From: Daphnia pulex
Taxonomy: Eukaryota > Arthropoda > Branchiopoda > Diplostraca > Daphniidae
DNA: 64,000 nucleotides
Direction of reading: 5' to 3'
Assembly: GCF_021134715.1 (NCBI RefSeq)
Contig: NC_060025.1
Span: forward strand, 7,936,001 to 8,000,000
Position numbers and translations under genes: made by a program. The notes below the pieces were generated by a model that did no database searches, was not told the origin of the DNA, and was given only the letters and a program-made list of their open reading frames with translations. Below, in pieces: positions 12,201 to 23,867 of the stretch. Within the stretch, counting starts at the first letter, position 1. Every line of letters starts with the position of its first letter.

Positions 12201-15136
12201 GCTCATTTGCGTGCCGTTGTCGAGTCGGCCTGGCATTGCATCCTCAAATCCACTCCTTACTTCCCTGCGTAAGTTGCTCAGCGTCAGTTTTTTTCACGTG
12301 GGCGTCCAGGTTTTTATTCATTTTTTTTTATTTCTTCCAGGGAATTGCAAGAATGTTTCTACACGTATCGCCAACGCTTGGCTGGATTCGGTCGTGAAGA
12401 AGTGGCCGATCACCTCATATCCGCTTCCATCTTTCTGCGTTTTCTTTGTCCGGCTATTCTCTCGCCCAGCTTGTTTGGCATCACTCCAGGTAACGTAACC
12501 TAACCTATTCATTCATTTTTAATGAGAGAAGAAGAGGGTTTCACAACGTTTACATATTTTGTTTTGGGTTTTTCCAGAATACCCGAGTGATAAAGCGGCC
12601 CGCAATCTGACGCTGATTGCCAAGACGCTGCAGACGTTGGCCAATTTCACGCGGTTCCAGGGCAAGGAGAATTTCATGGAGTTTATGAACGATTTCCTGG
12701 AGAAGGAAGCGTCAACGATGAAGCAGTACCTGAAGGAGATCTCGAGTCCCTTGTCCAAGGATCAGTGCTACTCCAAGTTTGACGACTACATCGACGTCTG
12801 CAAGAATCTCAGCATCTTGCACACGCTCTTCTCGGAGAGTCTCTCCAAAGTGGCGCCGCTCAGCCAGCGGATGGACAGGCTCCAGCGCATTCTCGACGGC
12901 ATTTCGGCCCATTTGTCGCAACCCGTCACCAGTCTGCCGCCTTATTCACGCCAGACGAGTCTGCCCGTCGTTTCGGCCGGCCTGGTGACAGTCAACGGCC
13001 AGCAGCAGCAGCAGAGAAATTGTAACAAGATGGTCGAAGTGGAACGGCCCGGATTTCAGAGCCTCCAGCGCAACGTTTTCCGTTTCAACGACCCGACTGT
13101 GACGTCGGTGACGGTGTCCGGCAACGGGAATAATGGCAGTCTGAGCAACGCCAATGCTAATAATAGCAATTGCAACGGGCTCCACCTGCAGCAGCAGCAG
13201 CACTCTGGCGCTGAGGGGAGCACGTCGCCCAAGGCTTCCACTCTGCCGCGCAACGCTCATCTGATGACGCCACCCGTCACCACGCCGGGCCTCAATGGCA
13301 ATCTGTCGGCGCCCGGCCGTCGCACTGCCATTGATTTGACAACGAGCGATGATTACGTCATGTTCAGTGCACTCAACCAATCGGCCGACCAGTCTGGCGG
13401 TGGTGGGGCTTCCAGTGGTGGCACGCCGCAGCGTCAGACCGGCAGCAGCAATCACTACGCCGCCGGCGGTGGCAGCACGTTCAATGTCAAAAACGGGTCG
13501 TCGGCCAAGTACGAACGGGTCCTGGGGTTAGGCTCGGCCAGCAGCAAGCAAGCGGCGGCGGCCAATGCCAACCTGGACGAATTTATCGAGTCGCTTCAGT
13601 ACGTTGACGAGAGTCCGGACGCCCATTCCGGCGGCGAGGGGGACAACAACACTCAGGGTAGTCAAGTGTCCATCTCGCAACTCTCGACTGTGGCCAGCTC
13701 TGGTTATCAGAGCTTCGCCTACAGTCAGAGTTCCAGTCCGGTTGATCCTACCATCAGCAACGGGGGCCAGGATCCGCCAGCTTCCGGCAACATCAACGGA
13801 CACCGATCGTCGTCGAGTGGCAGTTTCCGCAAGAGCAGCGCCACCAATTCTTTGACTCCCAACAACAACAGCAACAACCTCAACAACGGCAACGAGCACT
13901 CGGCCGCCATCGCCTTCACCAATCCCGTTTACAATTTGAGGAACAAGCCGACCACTCCACTACCTCGAGGCTACGCTTCCTCTTACGGATACGATAATGT
14001 CCTGAACCGGACGCCCAGCTGCGAGGATGTCCAGGTCATTAGCGCCCCGCGGGTCACTCTCATTTCCAACGGCGGCGGATGCGGTGGCAGCAGTCCCAAT
14101 AACAACAGTCTGAGCAGCGGCACCATGTCCAGGACGCGCATTTCCAGTTCATCGTCGGATTCCACTTCGTGTCTGACGACGCCTCCGCACGAGCGGCGCT
14201 TGTTCATATCGACGGCCCCGCGGACTAATCCGCGCTGCATTTACCCGTCGCCCGTGCCCGCCCAGGTGTCGCCGGTCGAGAGCAACAACGTCTCGGCCGA
14301 TTGCCAGTACGTGGCCATGCGCCGCAAGGGCCGCAAGTCGAGCGTGACGAGCATGCAGAACAATTCTAGGAGCCGCATTTACGACTCGTCGTCATCCGAC
14401 AGCGACTACGACCAGTTGCCGTCCACCAGATTCCGCGACCGCAACGTCAAGAGAGGGTCCAGGATGGCCCTGGATCGTTTCTCCAATCCCAAATCGCTGG
14501 ACGAGGTAATTTTGATTGAATTTCTTTGATTTTTAAAATTGGAATTTGATTGGATTTTTTTTTTTTCCCCAGTACGAGAAAGAGATAATGGATTTACGGA
14601 ACGCGATGGAATCTCTCCAGTCTCGTCTGAGCCGGGCCGAGCAGTTGTACTTGCAGGGAGCCATGCAGGCGGCCCTGGCCGTCAAGGAGCGCGAGCTGGA
14701 GGAGAAGCGACGCGATAACGAATCACGTTCCAGCTTGTCTTCGTCGAGGTACACGCCGTCGCCCATCATGGAACCGCAGCCGCTGGACGAGGTCAAGGAC
14801 AACGGCCAGCTCAAGTCGATGATTACGCGCCTCGTTTCGCTCGAGGAGGAACTGCATCGCGAGAAGCGCAAAATGGCTGACAAGCAGAAAGTGATTGAGG
14901 CCCAAGTGCAGACGATCCAGGCGCTGGATGCCGCCAACAATCGTCTGCTGTCGGCCCTGGCCCAGCTGCGCAATTACCAGGCGGTCGAGCCGGCCGAGCA
15001 CGACGAAGTTGAGCGAAACCTCATGTCTTTTGCCCGCAATTCCTTGCCAGAACCGGACTATGGCGGATCGGGCTCACTTTCTTTGGCCAGGCGGATTCTG
15101 GCCGACTTGGGTGAAGTCCAGAGCAGTTCTTGTTGA
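3299..15136 (+). CDS. raskol: RasGAP of the SynGAP/DAB2IP/RASAL2/Raskol family, 1446 aa
   Basis: This GTPase-activating protein switches off Ras-type GTPases at membranes. Twelve exons: 3299-3617, 6967-7118, 7959-8056, 10626-10874, 10966-11067, 11240-11421, 11492-11661, 11743-11905, 12004-12268, 12341-12489, 12578-14505, 14573-15136. All have GT-AG junctions, matching phases and a total of 4341 nt. The N-terminus is Ser/Gly-rich. A split PH domain follows (about aa 180-290, with SRSHESLL and ERDRW), then a C2 domain (about 285-400, [20 protein letters not shown]). The RasGAP domain spans about 425-700; its arginine finger is R486 in FRGNSLATK and its signature FLRFLCPAI is near 598. A long Ser/Asn/Gln-rich linker fills exon 11. 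The C-terminal coiled coil contains [11 protein letters not shown] and ends SSSC, much like mammalian DAB2IP. The start was chosen for its aaagATGg context. The long 5' introns suggest alternative promoters. Confidence 0.93.
3618..6966 (+). other. Intron 1 of the RasGAP gene
   Basis: A 3.3-kb intron with a gtagta donor and a ttttcacag acceptor, phase 1. It is rich in T and TG/AG runs. Open frames inside it show no family similarity or usable splice phase. I see no nested gene. Confidence 0.7.
9431..9437 (+). promoter_or_regulatory. TATA box for the alternative RasGAP first exon
   Basis: TATAAAA lies 80 bp upstream of the ATG at 9511, inside RasGAP intron 3. It directly follows a TG microsatellite. 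Its role is inferred from spacing and from the in-phase exon downstream. Confidence 0.35.
9511..9602 (+). CDS. Candidate alternative first coding exon of the RasGAP gene
   Basis: An ATG at 9511 opens a 92-nt exon beginning [15 protein letters not shown] and ending at a usable donor (agaag|gtatag). It ends in phase 2, exactly the phase needed to join the exon starting at 10626, so it would encode about 30 Arg-rich residues ahead of the PH domain. The isoform would lack exons 1-3 (about 190 residues). A TATA box sits 80 bp upstream. Fly and mammalian members of this family are known to use alternative first exons. The exon is supported by phase, splice signal and promoter motif only; chance agreement is possible. 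Confidence 0.45.
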
Positions 15137-16336
15137 TCAAGAACCATAACCAGCACTTGTTTTTTGTCCTTTAATGGTATTAACAACTATTTATATAGAT
15201 GTGAAAAAGCAAACAAGAGCAGAATACCCTATATTATTCATCAGGTCGTGAATATTAATGTCAATGTCTTATTTTGTTTTCTGTGTGTCTCGTTTTTGAT
15301 TGACGTTCTTTTTCTTTTTTTGGTAACCCCCCCGACTTCAGTCTGAACGAACTGTTCCATCTAAAAATTCTGAGACTGGAATGTCGGTGTGGCAGAGTGT
15401 AAAAGACGTAATCGCGTGTTGAGATGGACCGTGGCTCTAATAACTCCCATCACGTTTGTTGCATATGGAACGCGATCGTTTCAGTTTACCAAAGACGGTG
15501 AATGCCCTAGTTCAAACATTATTTTCTATCTCGATCCTTTTGTTTTTTTCCTTCTCTCATTCACAAAACACGTTTTCGTCTATATCCCCCCCCCCTTGTA
15601 CACACGCAGTAGAGCCAGTCTGATGATTTTGTGTGTATGTAATGTATGTGTTTGGCCACAATCTCTTTATAATCTCTCCCAATGCAACTCCTTGATCACT
15701 CGCCATGTATCAAAAATTCACAGTATCGACAGTTATTATGATTCTTCTTTCGTCACTTTCACCATCTTGTGTTTTTGCGCACCCACAATATTTTTCTCTT
15801 CTTTTCTCAATTTGTGTTTATCCAGGAAAAAACGAACCCAATCAGTTATATATACAGAACATTTTCCCCTTCGATCTAATGAAAACATTTCAATCAAGAA
15901 TCAAGAACACAATTTTCAACATATGGCCTGGTCCAGCCAGAATCTTTACATTCACTGTATGTGTGTGACAGTATTTTGTACAAATGTTACGAGATATATA
16001 TAATAAGAATTACGAAGAAAGAATTTGTTTTGCCCTCCCAAATCATTTTCCCCGTCTATACTTCCAGTTTTGTTTTTGTATCTCGTAATCCGGATATCAT
16101 AGTATCTTTCACACTCGGTATATACTGTAGCTGCATTTAATCGTTTGATGGATAAAATCCTTGTGTTGTATAATCTTATGACTACGATATGGAAATCTAA
16201 ATAAATACTGCGTTCAATATAACGAAAAAATTTGTGGCTAGGGGTATCTATTGCTAACTTATCTTTCATCCCGTCTCCTGGTTTGTGATTCTTCTTACTG
16301 CATCACAAATCTACATGAAGACGAAGAATCAATAAA
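15137..16336 (+). other. 3' untranslated region of the RasGAP gene
   Basis: The sequence after the TGA is AT-rich with no coding potential. A clean AATAAA is at 16331-16336. An earlier AAATAAATA occurs near 16199. If the distal signal is used the 3' UTR is about 1.2 kb. Confidence 0.5.
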
Positions 16337-18203
16337 GGTAAGATGGTGTGCTGAATTGGCGTGATTTGTTAATCATAGACATTCACTTGCCAGGTTGATC
16401 TCGGATCTGGTACGGCTTTTTCTTGATTCAAGATTCTAATATATTCTTTTTATCAAAATTCTTTTTATCAAAATTTAGTCGTTTAGCGGAACATCTTTTG
16501 TTCAAAGTTCACAGTCGGACTTTTGCCGCTTTGGCTGATTGGCTCTTTGCAGTTGCATACAGACGTCACTAGGTGGCTAAATATTTCAGTGTGTTAAGGG
16601 ATTGAACTATTCAGCCTTAGTGTGTTGGTAATTCAGAGGGATGTGTTTATTTATTGAGAAGAGTCGACTTTCTGTTCTGACAAGTTCTAGTTCTTTGACT
16701 TCTTTCTGTTTGAGCTTCTGTTCGAGAACGGACATGTAAGTTATTTCGGGATACTTTGTTTCCCGAAATTTTCGTCTTAAAATGGTGATTCATGCTTGAA
16801 ATATTCTTTAAGGTTATCAAATGTCAGATTGATGTGTTGTATTTAGAGGAAACAAAGTCTACAGTTCTATTTATAGTTAGCAATTCCATCGTGTGATGTA
16901 GCTTGCTGTACATTCCTAGAATATCGTTTCTTACTGTAGTTTTGCACGTGGTGAAGTTAAGCTTCTTCAATGCAGCAAGTGCACGTGAACATTGCCGTGA
17001 AAAGTTTTCAGTTAGTGAAAGAAAATCCAAGTTAATTTGTTTTTCATCCAGCATTTCCATTGGTGCTGATTGCTGAAGATTTGTTTTGTTTTGGCTGTAG
17101 GTCCAAGTTTCTGTTTCAAAAGTTTTTGTCAAATTAAGCATGTGTCAGACTATTCTGGTGAAAGATAATTTTGCATCGGGTTAATTAGTTTTCCACAAAG
17201 TATGTCCATTGATACTTAAGATTAATTTCATTTTGTTAGTAGGTTGATGTCTGACCTGTTTGCATGCAGATGGTTTCGTTGCAGCCAGCTGGTGAAAGGG
17301 AAGGTCAAGTTGACCTGCAGCTACTGCAAATAGGACTTTTTTCATCCTAAAGGGTGAAATTGTTACATAAAGTATAACCTCAGTCAAAGACATCTTGAAT
17401 TAGTAATAAAATTAAAATTATTTTTCTCAACTGGGGAAATTCCAGGGTTTCATTAAAATGTTAGGTCCAAGTTTAACCCTGATCTGAATAATCTGATGTA
17501 GGAAGTTATTAATGTAAAAGCAGATAAAATGGCTTTATGCTGGGGTTTTTGTAAAAGTCACCTGCTTGTTAAGCATGTGATAAGTTAGAATTTTCTTTCT
17601 GATCTACCTGGAACACAAATAACCATCTCTTTTCACAAAATTTTGAATACAACTTTGTCTTGTGGTTTTTTGTAGTATTTTAATTTGCTTGGATTGAAAT
17701 TTTAAGTTGAACACTAGACATATTGTCTTCCTTTACACGTTTTTTAAACATTTGGTTGACTGTACAATCTGTTAATTCATCATGTTGATCTTCTACTCAA
17801 ACATCTTTAACTACTGTTCTATCTAAATTTAATATTTCGCTTTGTGCATATTGAAGTTTAAATATATTATCTTATCTTTCAAATTCATCCATTAACTTGT
17901 GTAAAATTTGCCTTTATTATTGTAGTTTCATAAGGCAAAAATTAATAAATATTTAAAAATATAGCCTTTATTTCCAGAAAAAACATAACAAATTTAATAT
18001 AATTTCAATTGCAAAAATAATTACGATGACACACTTGACACCTACCTAAACTAATCCATAAAAAGTTGAACATATATGTGAAAGGGAAAGTAATAGAAAA
18101 TGGAGAGGACTGCTGCCTTACCAATTTAATTAGATGCCAAGTCCCTAGAGTGAGGATCGAATGAGCCAGGGACGTGCTGTTGTGAGACAAGATAGTGTAG
18201 AAA
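16337..18203 (+). other. Unique left flank of the inverted repeat, possible ncRNA exons
   Basis: No protein gene is recognised. A possible 5' exon ends at a consensus GTAAGT donor at 16736-16741. A block starting after the acceptor at 17268-17269 carries the module TTGCAGCCAGCTGGTGAAAG that recurs at 23.9, 24.5, 27.7 and 28.1 kb. It is followed by an AATAAA near 17405. These fit a spliced polyadenylated non-coding transcript on the + strand, but nothing here proves transcription. Confidence 0.25.
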
Positions 18204-18336
18204 GGACTTTACATCTTCGCCATCATTTGTGATTATTAACATTTGCTGTTGCCTTTGCCTTACAGTATGACACAATGAATAGAAACACATTCTGAATAAC
18301 GGTAGCACCTTACCAACTTGGTGTTTTTCCTTTCAG

Positions 18337-19750
18337 CAATCCACTGTTCAAGTGCTGTTGCCCGGGTGCTGAAACGTATGGAATCATTTACTGATGCCAT
18401 AGAGGAGGCACGTGAACGAATATCACTGCCTTCCCAGTTCCCATCATTGTAGAAGTTGGACTGGCGTCCATTATCACCTCGGGGATTTCGTCTGTTGTGA
18501 TTCTGCGTGGTGGCTTCTTGGTGAAATTTTACGGGGAGAATATTACGTAAGTATGAAAGTCATTTTGTTAATACCTTTGTTTGTTGGTTCTTTCAATTAA
18601 GTTAAGTGTCAACGACCTAGAGCGGACATTGTTTTCATGTTGTACTTTTAAACGCTTCTTCTTTCTGATCTAGACGGCATAGCCTTTGATCATTTTAGTT
18701 ACGTTTACTTTGCACATGTCTGACGAAATTTCTCGCTGCTACTATTAGGAAATTTTGGGAGACTTCTGTCAGTTTCTGTTACAGCAACAGAGCTCACTTG
18801 TTAGATTTTTAATAATGTGTTTTTTTTTCTACTTCCGGTTTTCTCATTTCTGTCAGTAGTTCAGTAAATATTCGTCTGACGCATAAAAGAACAACATTTT
18901 CTTTATCCTCGTAAAATTTGTGGTAAAGTTCATGTTTGTTTTGTACGTACGCGTACTTCCGGTTTCGAGAATTTTCCTGAACTATAGTTCAATAAAATTT
19001 TCGATTTTGACCAAATTCTGGATTTCGTTTAAATTACACCCAATCGACCCCAAATTTCACGTAGATCACGAATATCTCTTTTATTTTGACGGCAGCTCAA
19101 TGGTTAAGGTGCTATGGCTTACTTCCGGTATACTTCCGGAAAATTTGCATAAAAGTAGCAAGTGAGCTTTGTTCTTTGTACATTTCTAAGAATTGGATGC
19201 TAGGCAAACAAAAATGGACTTTTCAAGTTTTCTGAGTATCTTAAGATCAGTCCTTCAAAAGTAAAATACTGAGTTTTGAAACGTGTCAAATAGATGGCGT
19301 GGTGATTGTGTCATTTATGGAATGGCGGTTTGCTGTCAAAAGTTAAGCTATCCTTTCTTCGAAAATTACCAACAAATTCATATGTTAATTCGAGTGATTT
19401 CGTCTCTAACTTGTCGGTGATGTGTTCTTTTCCGTGTGCATGTTGGATAACCTTAATGTTTCTCATCAACTTACAGGAGGAAACGTGAAAGGGACGTGGC
19501 CTTCGTGCAGCCTACCGTTTACTTTTTTGTTCAAAATCATTTTATTCTACTGAATGTGCTATTGAAAGGATACAGGTAATAACCAACACTAGCTTTATCA
19601 ATTTCATGTATTACTGAAACATATTGTCTTTTATTAGGAGTCATAATTATCAGCTGTTTGTATTGGACTTGCTAGATCACCAACAGCCCAGCATAGACCA
19701 ATCTCTCATTTCATCTTCTCGAGAAGATTGGATAACTGGTGGTTTCATGT
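18337..19750 (+). pseudogene. Decayed multi-exon protein gene in the left arm, family unknown
   Basis: Three exon-like blocks have consistent splice signals and phases: 18337-18546 (ctttcag acceptor, GTAAGT donor), 19477-19575 (acttacag, GTAATA) and 19638 to about 19750 (ttattag). Joined, they read through IITSGISSVVILRGGFLVKF, then RKRERDVAFVQPTVYFFVQN, then SHNYQLFVLDLLDHQQP. This gives hydrophobic stretches typical of a membrane protein. The frame fails upstream because stops occur in every frame of the first block. The right-arm copy differs by a 10-nt deletion and a 6-nt insertion in that block. I do not recognise the family. A chance open frame is possible, although two consecutive junctions in phase argue against it. 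Confidence 0.35.
18789..19171 (+). mobile_element. MITE-like element with GAGCTCACTTG terminal inverted repeats (left-arm copy)
   Basis: The element starts AGAGCTCACTTG and ends CAAGTGAGCTTT, so it has terminal inverted repeats of about 12 bp. It is about 383 bp, has no open frame for a transposase, and carries several CTTCCGG motifs. It is the mirror image of the copy at 30200-30582, so it was copied along with the arm. A third, separately inserted and more diverged copy is at 25334-25717. The superfamily and target-site duplication are unresolved. Confidence 0.7.
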
Positions 19751-20620
19751 GTAAGATCACTTATCATGTCACTGAACTTTTTCTGTTTCAGTCTAATATG
19801 TATTTAAAGTATTGATCTCCACTTATTTCTATCTAATGTTTAAGAGACGCTTTTGAGTGTATACTGATAATTTTTTATTCTTTTAGATCATAGACGTCAA
19901 GCAGCACATTGATGACACAAATTATAGACAAGGTGACTTATTTTTCTCTTTTTATTTATAGGTTCTAAACTCCAGGTTTCTAAATTTGCATGGTAGACGA
20001 TTTATTATGAGAAGTCATGTCCTTTCAAGAAAGTCAACAAGGTCCCTTGTTTACTAACCTATTGGCTGCTACCCTTGAATCTCCTTTTTTACTTTCTTAA
20101 GCAGGCCATCTATATTTGAGGTATTGCTTATTCTGTCTCTACAATCTTGTTGGAATATTATTGTCATCCAAATAAATGTTCATTCTGCTTACAGGGTAAT
20201 CCTTCACTACTTGTCATGGACTTCATCCATTGCTGGAAACCAACCTTGAGAGCATGCTGTCATTCAAGACTGATAAATTGTGTAGTTAGCTAAATTTAAC
20301 AAGTGCATATCTGGGCTCCCTTCTTTTCTGTGGCCCCGTTTCCCTAACTAACCACTAACCAACGCCCGCCGGTGGTCACTCACCCGCTGTGAAACCAGGA
20401 GGAGGGGAGGGCTCTGGTCGAACGGGGACTTGGAAGGCGCATGATCCGATGAAAACTTTTGGAGGGTCATGAGTCTAACCCGGAAGCCTAGTATGACTAC
20501 ATCTCCCCGGAAAAACTTGCCTCGTACTTCTCTCTTCTTCTCGGTCCAGATACTATCTCTGGGGGCCGTAGACAAAACCTACAACAGCATGCGCGAGTTA
20601 AAACAATGCATCCACTACCC

Positions 20621-20727
20621 AATGAAACAAAAAGCCATGGTTAATTTTTTGTGGAAATCTCCGTCAGTAAAATTACAAAGACTGACGCAGATTTCCGAAA
20701 AACTAAACCATCGCTTTTTGTCTCATT
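20621..20727 (+). repeat. 107-nt imperfect foldback (left-arm copy)
   Basis: The first 47 nt, starting AATGAAACAAAAAGC, pair with the last 47 nt, ending TTTTTGTCTCATT, leaving a loop of about 12 nt. The stem has only a few mismatches or bulges. It sits inside a GC-richer block (20280-20780) unlike the AT-rich surroundings. Its mirror copy is at 28643-28749. It could be a pre-miRNA-like hairpin, the remains of a foldback transposon, or part of a structured RNA. Confidence 0.6.
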
Positions 20728-21089
20728 GCCGCAGCGGTGGTGGCGGGTTGCGTTTAAACTCGTGCAGTAGTAAACCGTCTTGAACCGGACGCTCTGTTTA
20801 TTGAAATTTTTGTATATAAAAAAAAATAATAAATAACAGTTTAATGTATTAAATGTTTTATTTATTACAGACATCATATTGTTAGGGTTTAACATTGGTT
20901 TATGTGGTTTAGGGTATAAATTCGAGAGTAGGTGTATGTGAGGTTTGAAGAATTGGAAGGTTGAAGTTAGTGGGGCTTGGAGATTAATTGGTGTGGATAT
21001 GTTGGTAGGGTTATAGATTAGATTGGTAGGGTTACTGATTTTTTATCCGAACTTGAAATATCCCCTCTCCAAATTCCTCCACTTTCCTT

Positions 21090-21775
21090 TCCCAATCCCA
21101 AAATCATGTTTATTATTTGTTTGACCTTGACACCCCATATTTCTTTTTTGTTTCTTCTTAACATAATAACGCTAAACTACATTGACACAATGCCAATTAA
21201 ATAAAATAATAATGCAACTTTAACACGACACCAGCACCAAGGAACAGCCAATTGAATTTGATGCAGAAAGATCTATCACCAGCATAGGCTGCAACAACGT
21301 ACCACAGCGGACAGCAACTACGCGAAACCTGTAACCGAAATGAATTAATATTCAGCATCAATGGAATATGGAAATGCTGTCAATGAAAAGACAAATAAAG
21401 GTCACTTTATGTTATTTACAAGAGTTAACACAAATCATTAGCTTACCATTACGAAAATTGTAAATGTCAAATTCAAAATGCTGACTGAAAAAAAAAACAT
21501 GTGTGAATTAGACTGGAACAAAGAAGAAGGTTAGGCTAAGACTTAAACTAGCTGAAAATCTACAGACAATGCAAATTGAACCAAATACTGCCTGCAACTT
21601 CTGTAACAAGACACCAGCAACAAGGAACAGCCACAGGTTATCTTGATGCACAACAATCTTTCACCAGCCAAGGGGTAAACAAACAAAGAACCTTGTTGAC
21701 CGTGTTGGTGGGTTGGCCTTTTCCTTATCCTTCGATGGGCAACAAAATGGTTCTCATTCGGTCTAAATGCAAAAT
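21090..21775 (-). ncRNA. Candidate spliced non-coding transcript, left-arm copy (modules A and B)
   Basis: This is the reverse-strand mirror of the unit at 27595-28280. Read on the - strand it has an exon after a gctttag acceptor, a GTAAGC donor, a second exon after cattgacag, and an AATAAA at 21109-21114. Both exons contain the GCTGTTCCTTG / TGCTGGTGTC module. Open frames are short. Expression is not shown by sequence. Confidence 0.3.
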
Positions 21776-23208
21776 CTAAAGCAAAATTTAAATAAGAAAT
21801 AAAAATAATTAAAACTTTGCACACAAAATGATGAATTCATTTCTCTCTCTTATCAACAACAAATAATTGGATCTGGCGAAGGCATCAATATCTTGAAGAT
21901 TTACAACTTGAAAGGGAAAAGTTAATGTGAACATTATTGTCTTAAAGAACACAGTAATTCAAAATATTTTTGGTAAAATAACTAACCTGCAACAGAAATG
22001 ATTTTTCTTCAGAAGAGAAGACATAGGTTGTGAGCTTGCATTATTGGATTAGACCATTTGGCTATTTCATTTCTATTGTCACAAGCTACATTGAAACGAA
22101 TTATTAAATAAAGATTGCTTTATCTCTTATTACTTAAAACAGTTAACTTGTTATCCGATCTCCGTTGTTAAACTTTTTATGTAACTTGTTGAAAGTTACG
22201 ACGTGTAATGTCATGTCATGTGTGTCTGTGACTGACTGTGCAACTAACTTAAGATTCAAAACTCAATACTAGATGTCGCCAGTGTCGCCAATGTTATTCT
22301 TTCATGGTGAAACGAGGCGAAATGAGCGAAACAACAAATAGTTGCCAATTATACTTATATAAGTATAATCACAGGAATATTCCTGTGATTTCAAATACCA
22401 AATTTAACTTCGTATCTTATGTAGGTTTATCTTTACTTAGTTCTCTTATTTTTATACTGTACCAACTTATTTCTTCAAATTCTAGATGCATACTGTCAGT
22501 CATTCCAACAATGACTTAGTGCTCAGTCAATTTTCCATCCATTAGATCCTCATGCTGTCAAAAGCCTAAAACTCATGTTTGAAGAGCACATATAGTGGAA
22601 TACAAATGTGCTGGGATAAGGTATTTCCCCATTACTGCTACCAGACCATTTCAATTCAGATTTTCATGTAACATAGGTATTCTTGCTTATGAACCATAGG
22701 ATTTTTTCTGAATCCCGCAATTTTGGTGATGTACTCTGCAACAGCATGTTTGTTGTTAATGACTGTTTTTACTTTGGTTCAGAAGGCAACCCAACTAAGA
22801 GATAGGTATAGTCTTATGTCTTATAGGTAAATTTGTGTAAATTTGTAAATAACATAGAGAATTTCCGTGTCCCATTTCCACTTAGAGTTTCAGTGACATG
22901 AAGAATCTGAAGTGAACCACCTATCACCACGCTACTGCAATACTTCATGACACTTTCTTTAGCATCAGGAAATTTATCTCAACATGTGGAGTAATGCTGT
23001 TGGTTGCTGTGAATTCCATTTTTATGGTTTGTCATCATGAACATTTCAACGTGTTTCTTAGGAAAGGTAAAGATTGATATGCTTTATTCATTTTTATATT
23101 TTCATTATTGTAAAACATTTTTTTTTACAGAGCACTTCTTTGTGGAATCGTGTTATACAGGAATAAGTGTAAATTAGCAACTATTTGTTTCGCTCATTTC
23201 GCCTGGGG

Positions 23209-23342
23209 GACATTTAATTCGTTGGAGTTTTATTGTTGGACATTTAAAATTCATTCAACTACGCGACAAACAATAGAACTCCAATAAATTCTTTAATTAT
23301 TTAAATGTCCGACAATAGAACTCCAACGATTTTAAATTTCCG
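23209..23342. repeat. Small inverted repeat / foldback
   Basis: Arms of roughly 45 bp, GACATTTAATTCGTTGGAG at the left and its near-complement ending AAATTTCCG at the right, enclose a short centre with another GGACATTTAAA match. The element is about 134 bp, AT-rich and non-coding. It lies next to the inner breakpoint of the left arm. Confidence 0.6.
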
Positions 23343-23867
23343 ACAATCCATCTACAGTCAAACAGTAATGGTGGAGGAATCTTTTGGCTCCGTCAGTAGG
23401 TGGCTAAAACGTAGTTGTCCCCCAGCCACCAGGTGACGCGAGTGTCGTCGAGAGGACGAATTTTCGCCATTTTTTTCCGAAACGCTAAGTGAAAAGGTAT
23501 TCCAAATTCGTTACGGAATTGCGTTGTCGATCTACATTTTCAGCATTAAAATTTAATGGGTAAATTACTACATTCTAGTTTGGATTTGGTAAATTTAATT
23601 AATCCTAGACGTTGCTGTTTGAATTTATAGGCAATCTCATATAATTTCCACTTGGCCAAATAATCGATCACGTGGACTGAAACTGCTTAGTGCTTTCCAT
23701 TTTGCCGAAATGTCCGTTGTTTAGCTGTACCTGTTTTGATGTACTCTCATCTCACGTAAAAACACTACAGAGGACCAGAGGTAGTAGAGTAATTTGGTTG
23801 ATCAATTTCCCTGCAATAATGCTGTAGATTTTAATAGTTGGTGTTCAGGTTGGAGCTCCTGTTGCAG

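Larger units (their letters stand above)
18204..23153 (+). repeat. Left arm of a giant inverted repeat (about 4.95 kb)
   Basis: Position p in this arm matches the reverse complement near 49370-p in the arm 26209-31165. Long stretches are identical; for example the 93-codon open frame at 21543-21824 is repeated without change at 27546-27827 on the other strand. Differences are small indels and substitutions. The arm holds a copy of the TIR element (18789-19171), decayed coding exons (18337-19750), a GC-rich block with a hairpin (20280-20780), a module-bearing transcript on the - strand (21090-21775) and an arm-private palindrome pair (22349-22390). It breaks off inside an exon-like block at 23153. 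Confidence 0.93.

Noticed and set aside
20870-21050. TAGGGTT-type motifs as interstitial telomere repeats
   Set aside because: Only a few scattered matches such as GTAGGGTTA in AT-rich DNA, not tandem, and arthropod telomeres use TTAGG. Chance is enough.
21543-21824. 93-codon open frame, repeated at 27546-27827, as a protein gene
   Set aside because: Identity of the two copies comes from the inverted repeat, not coding constraint. The frame starts inside a likely intron and covers a splice acceptor; its peptide has no recognisable family.
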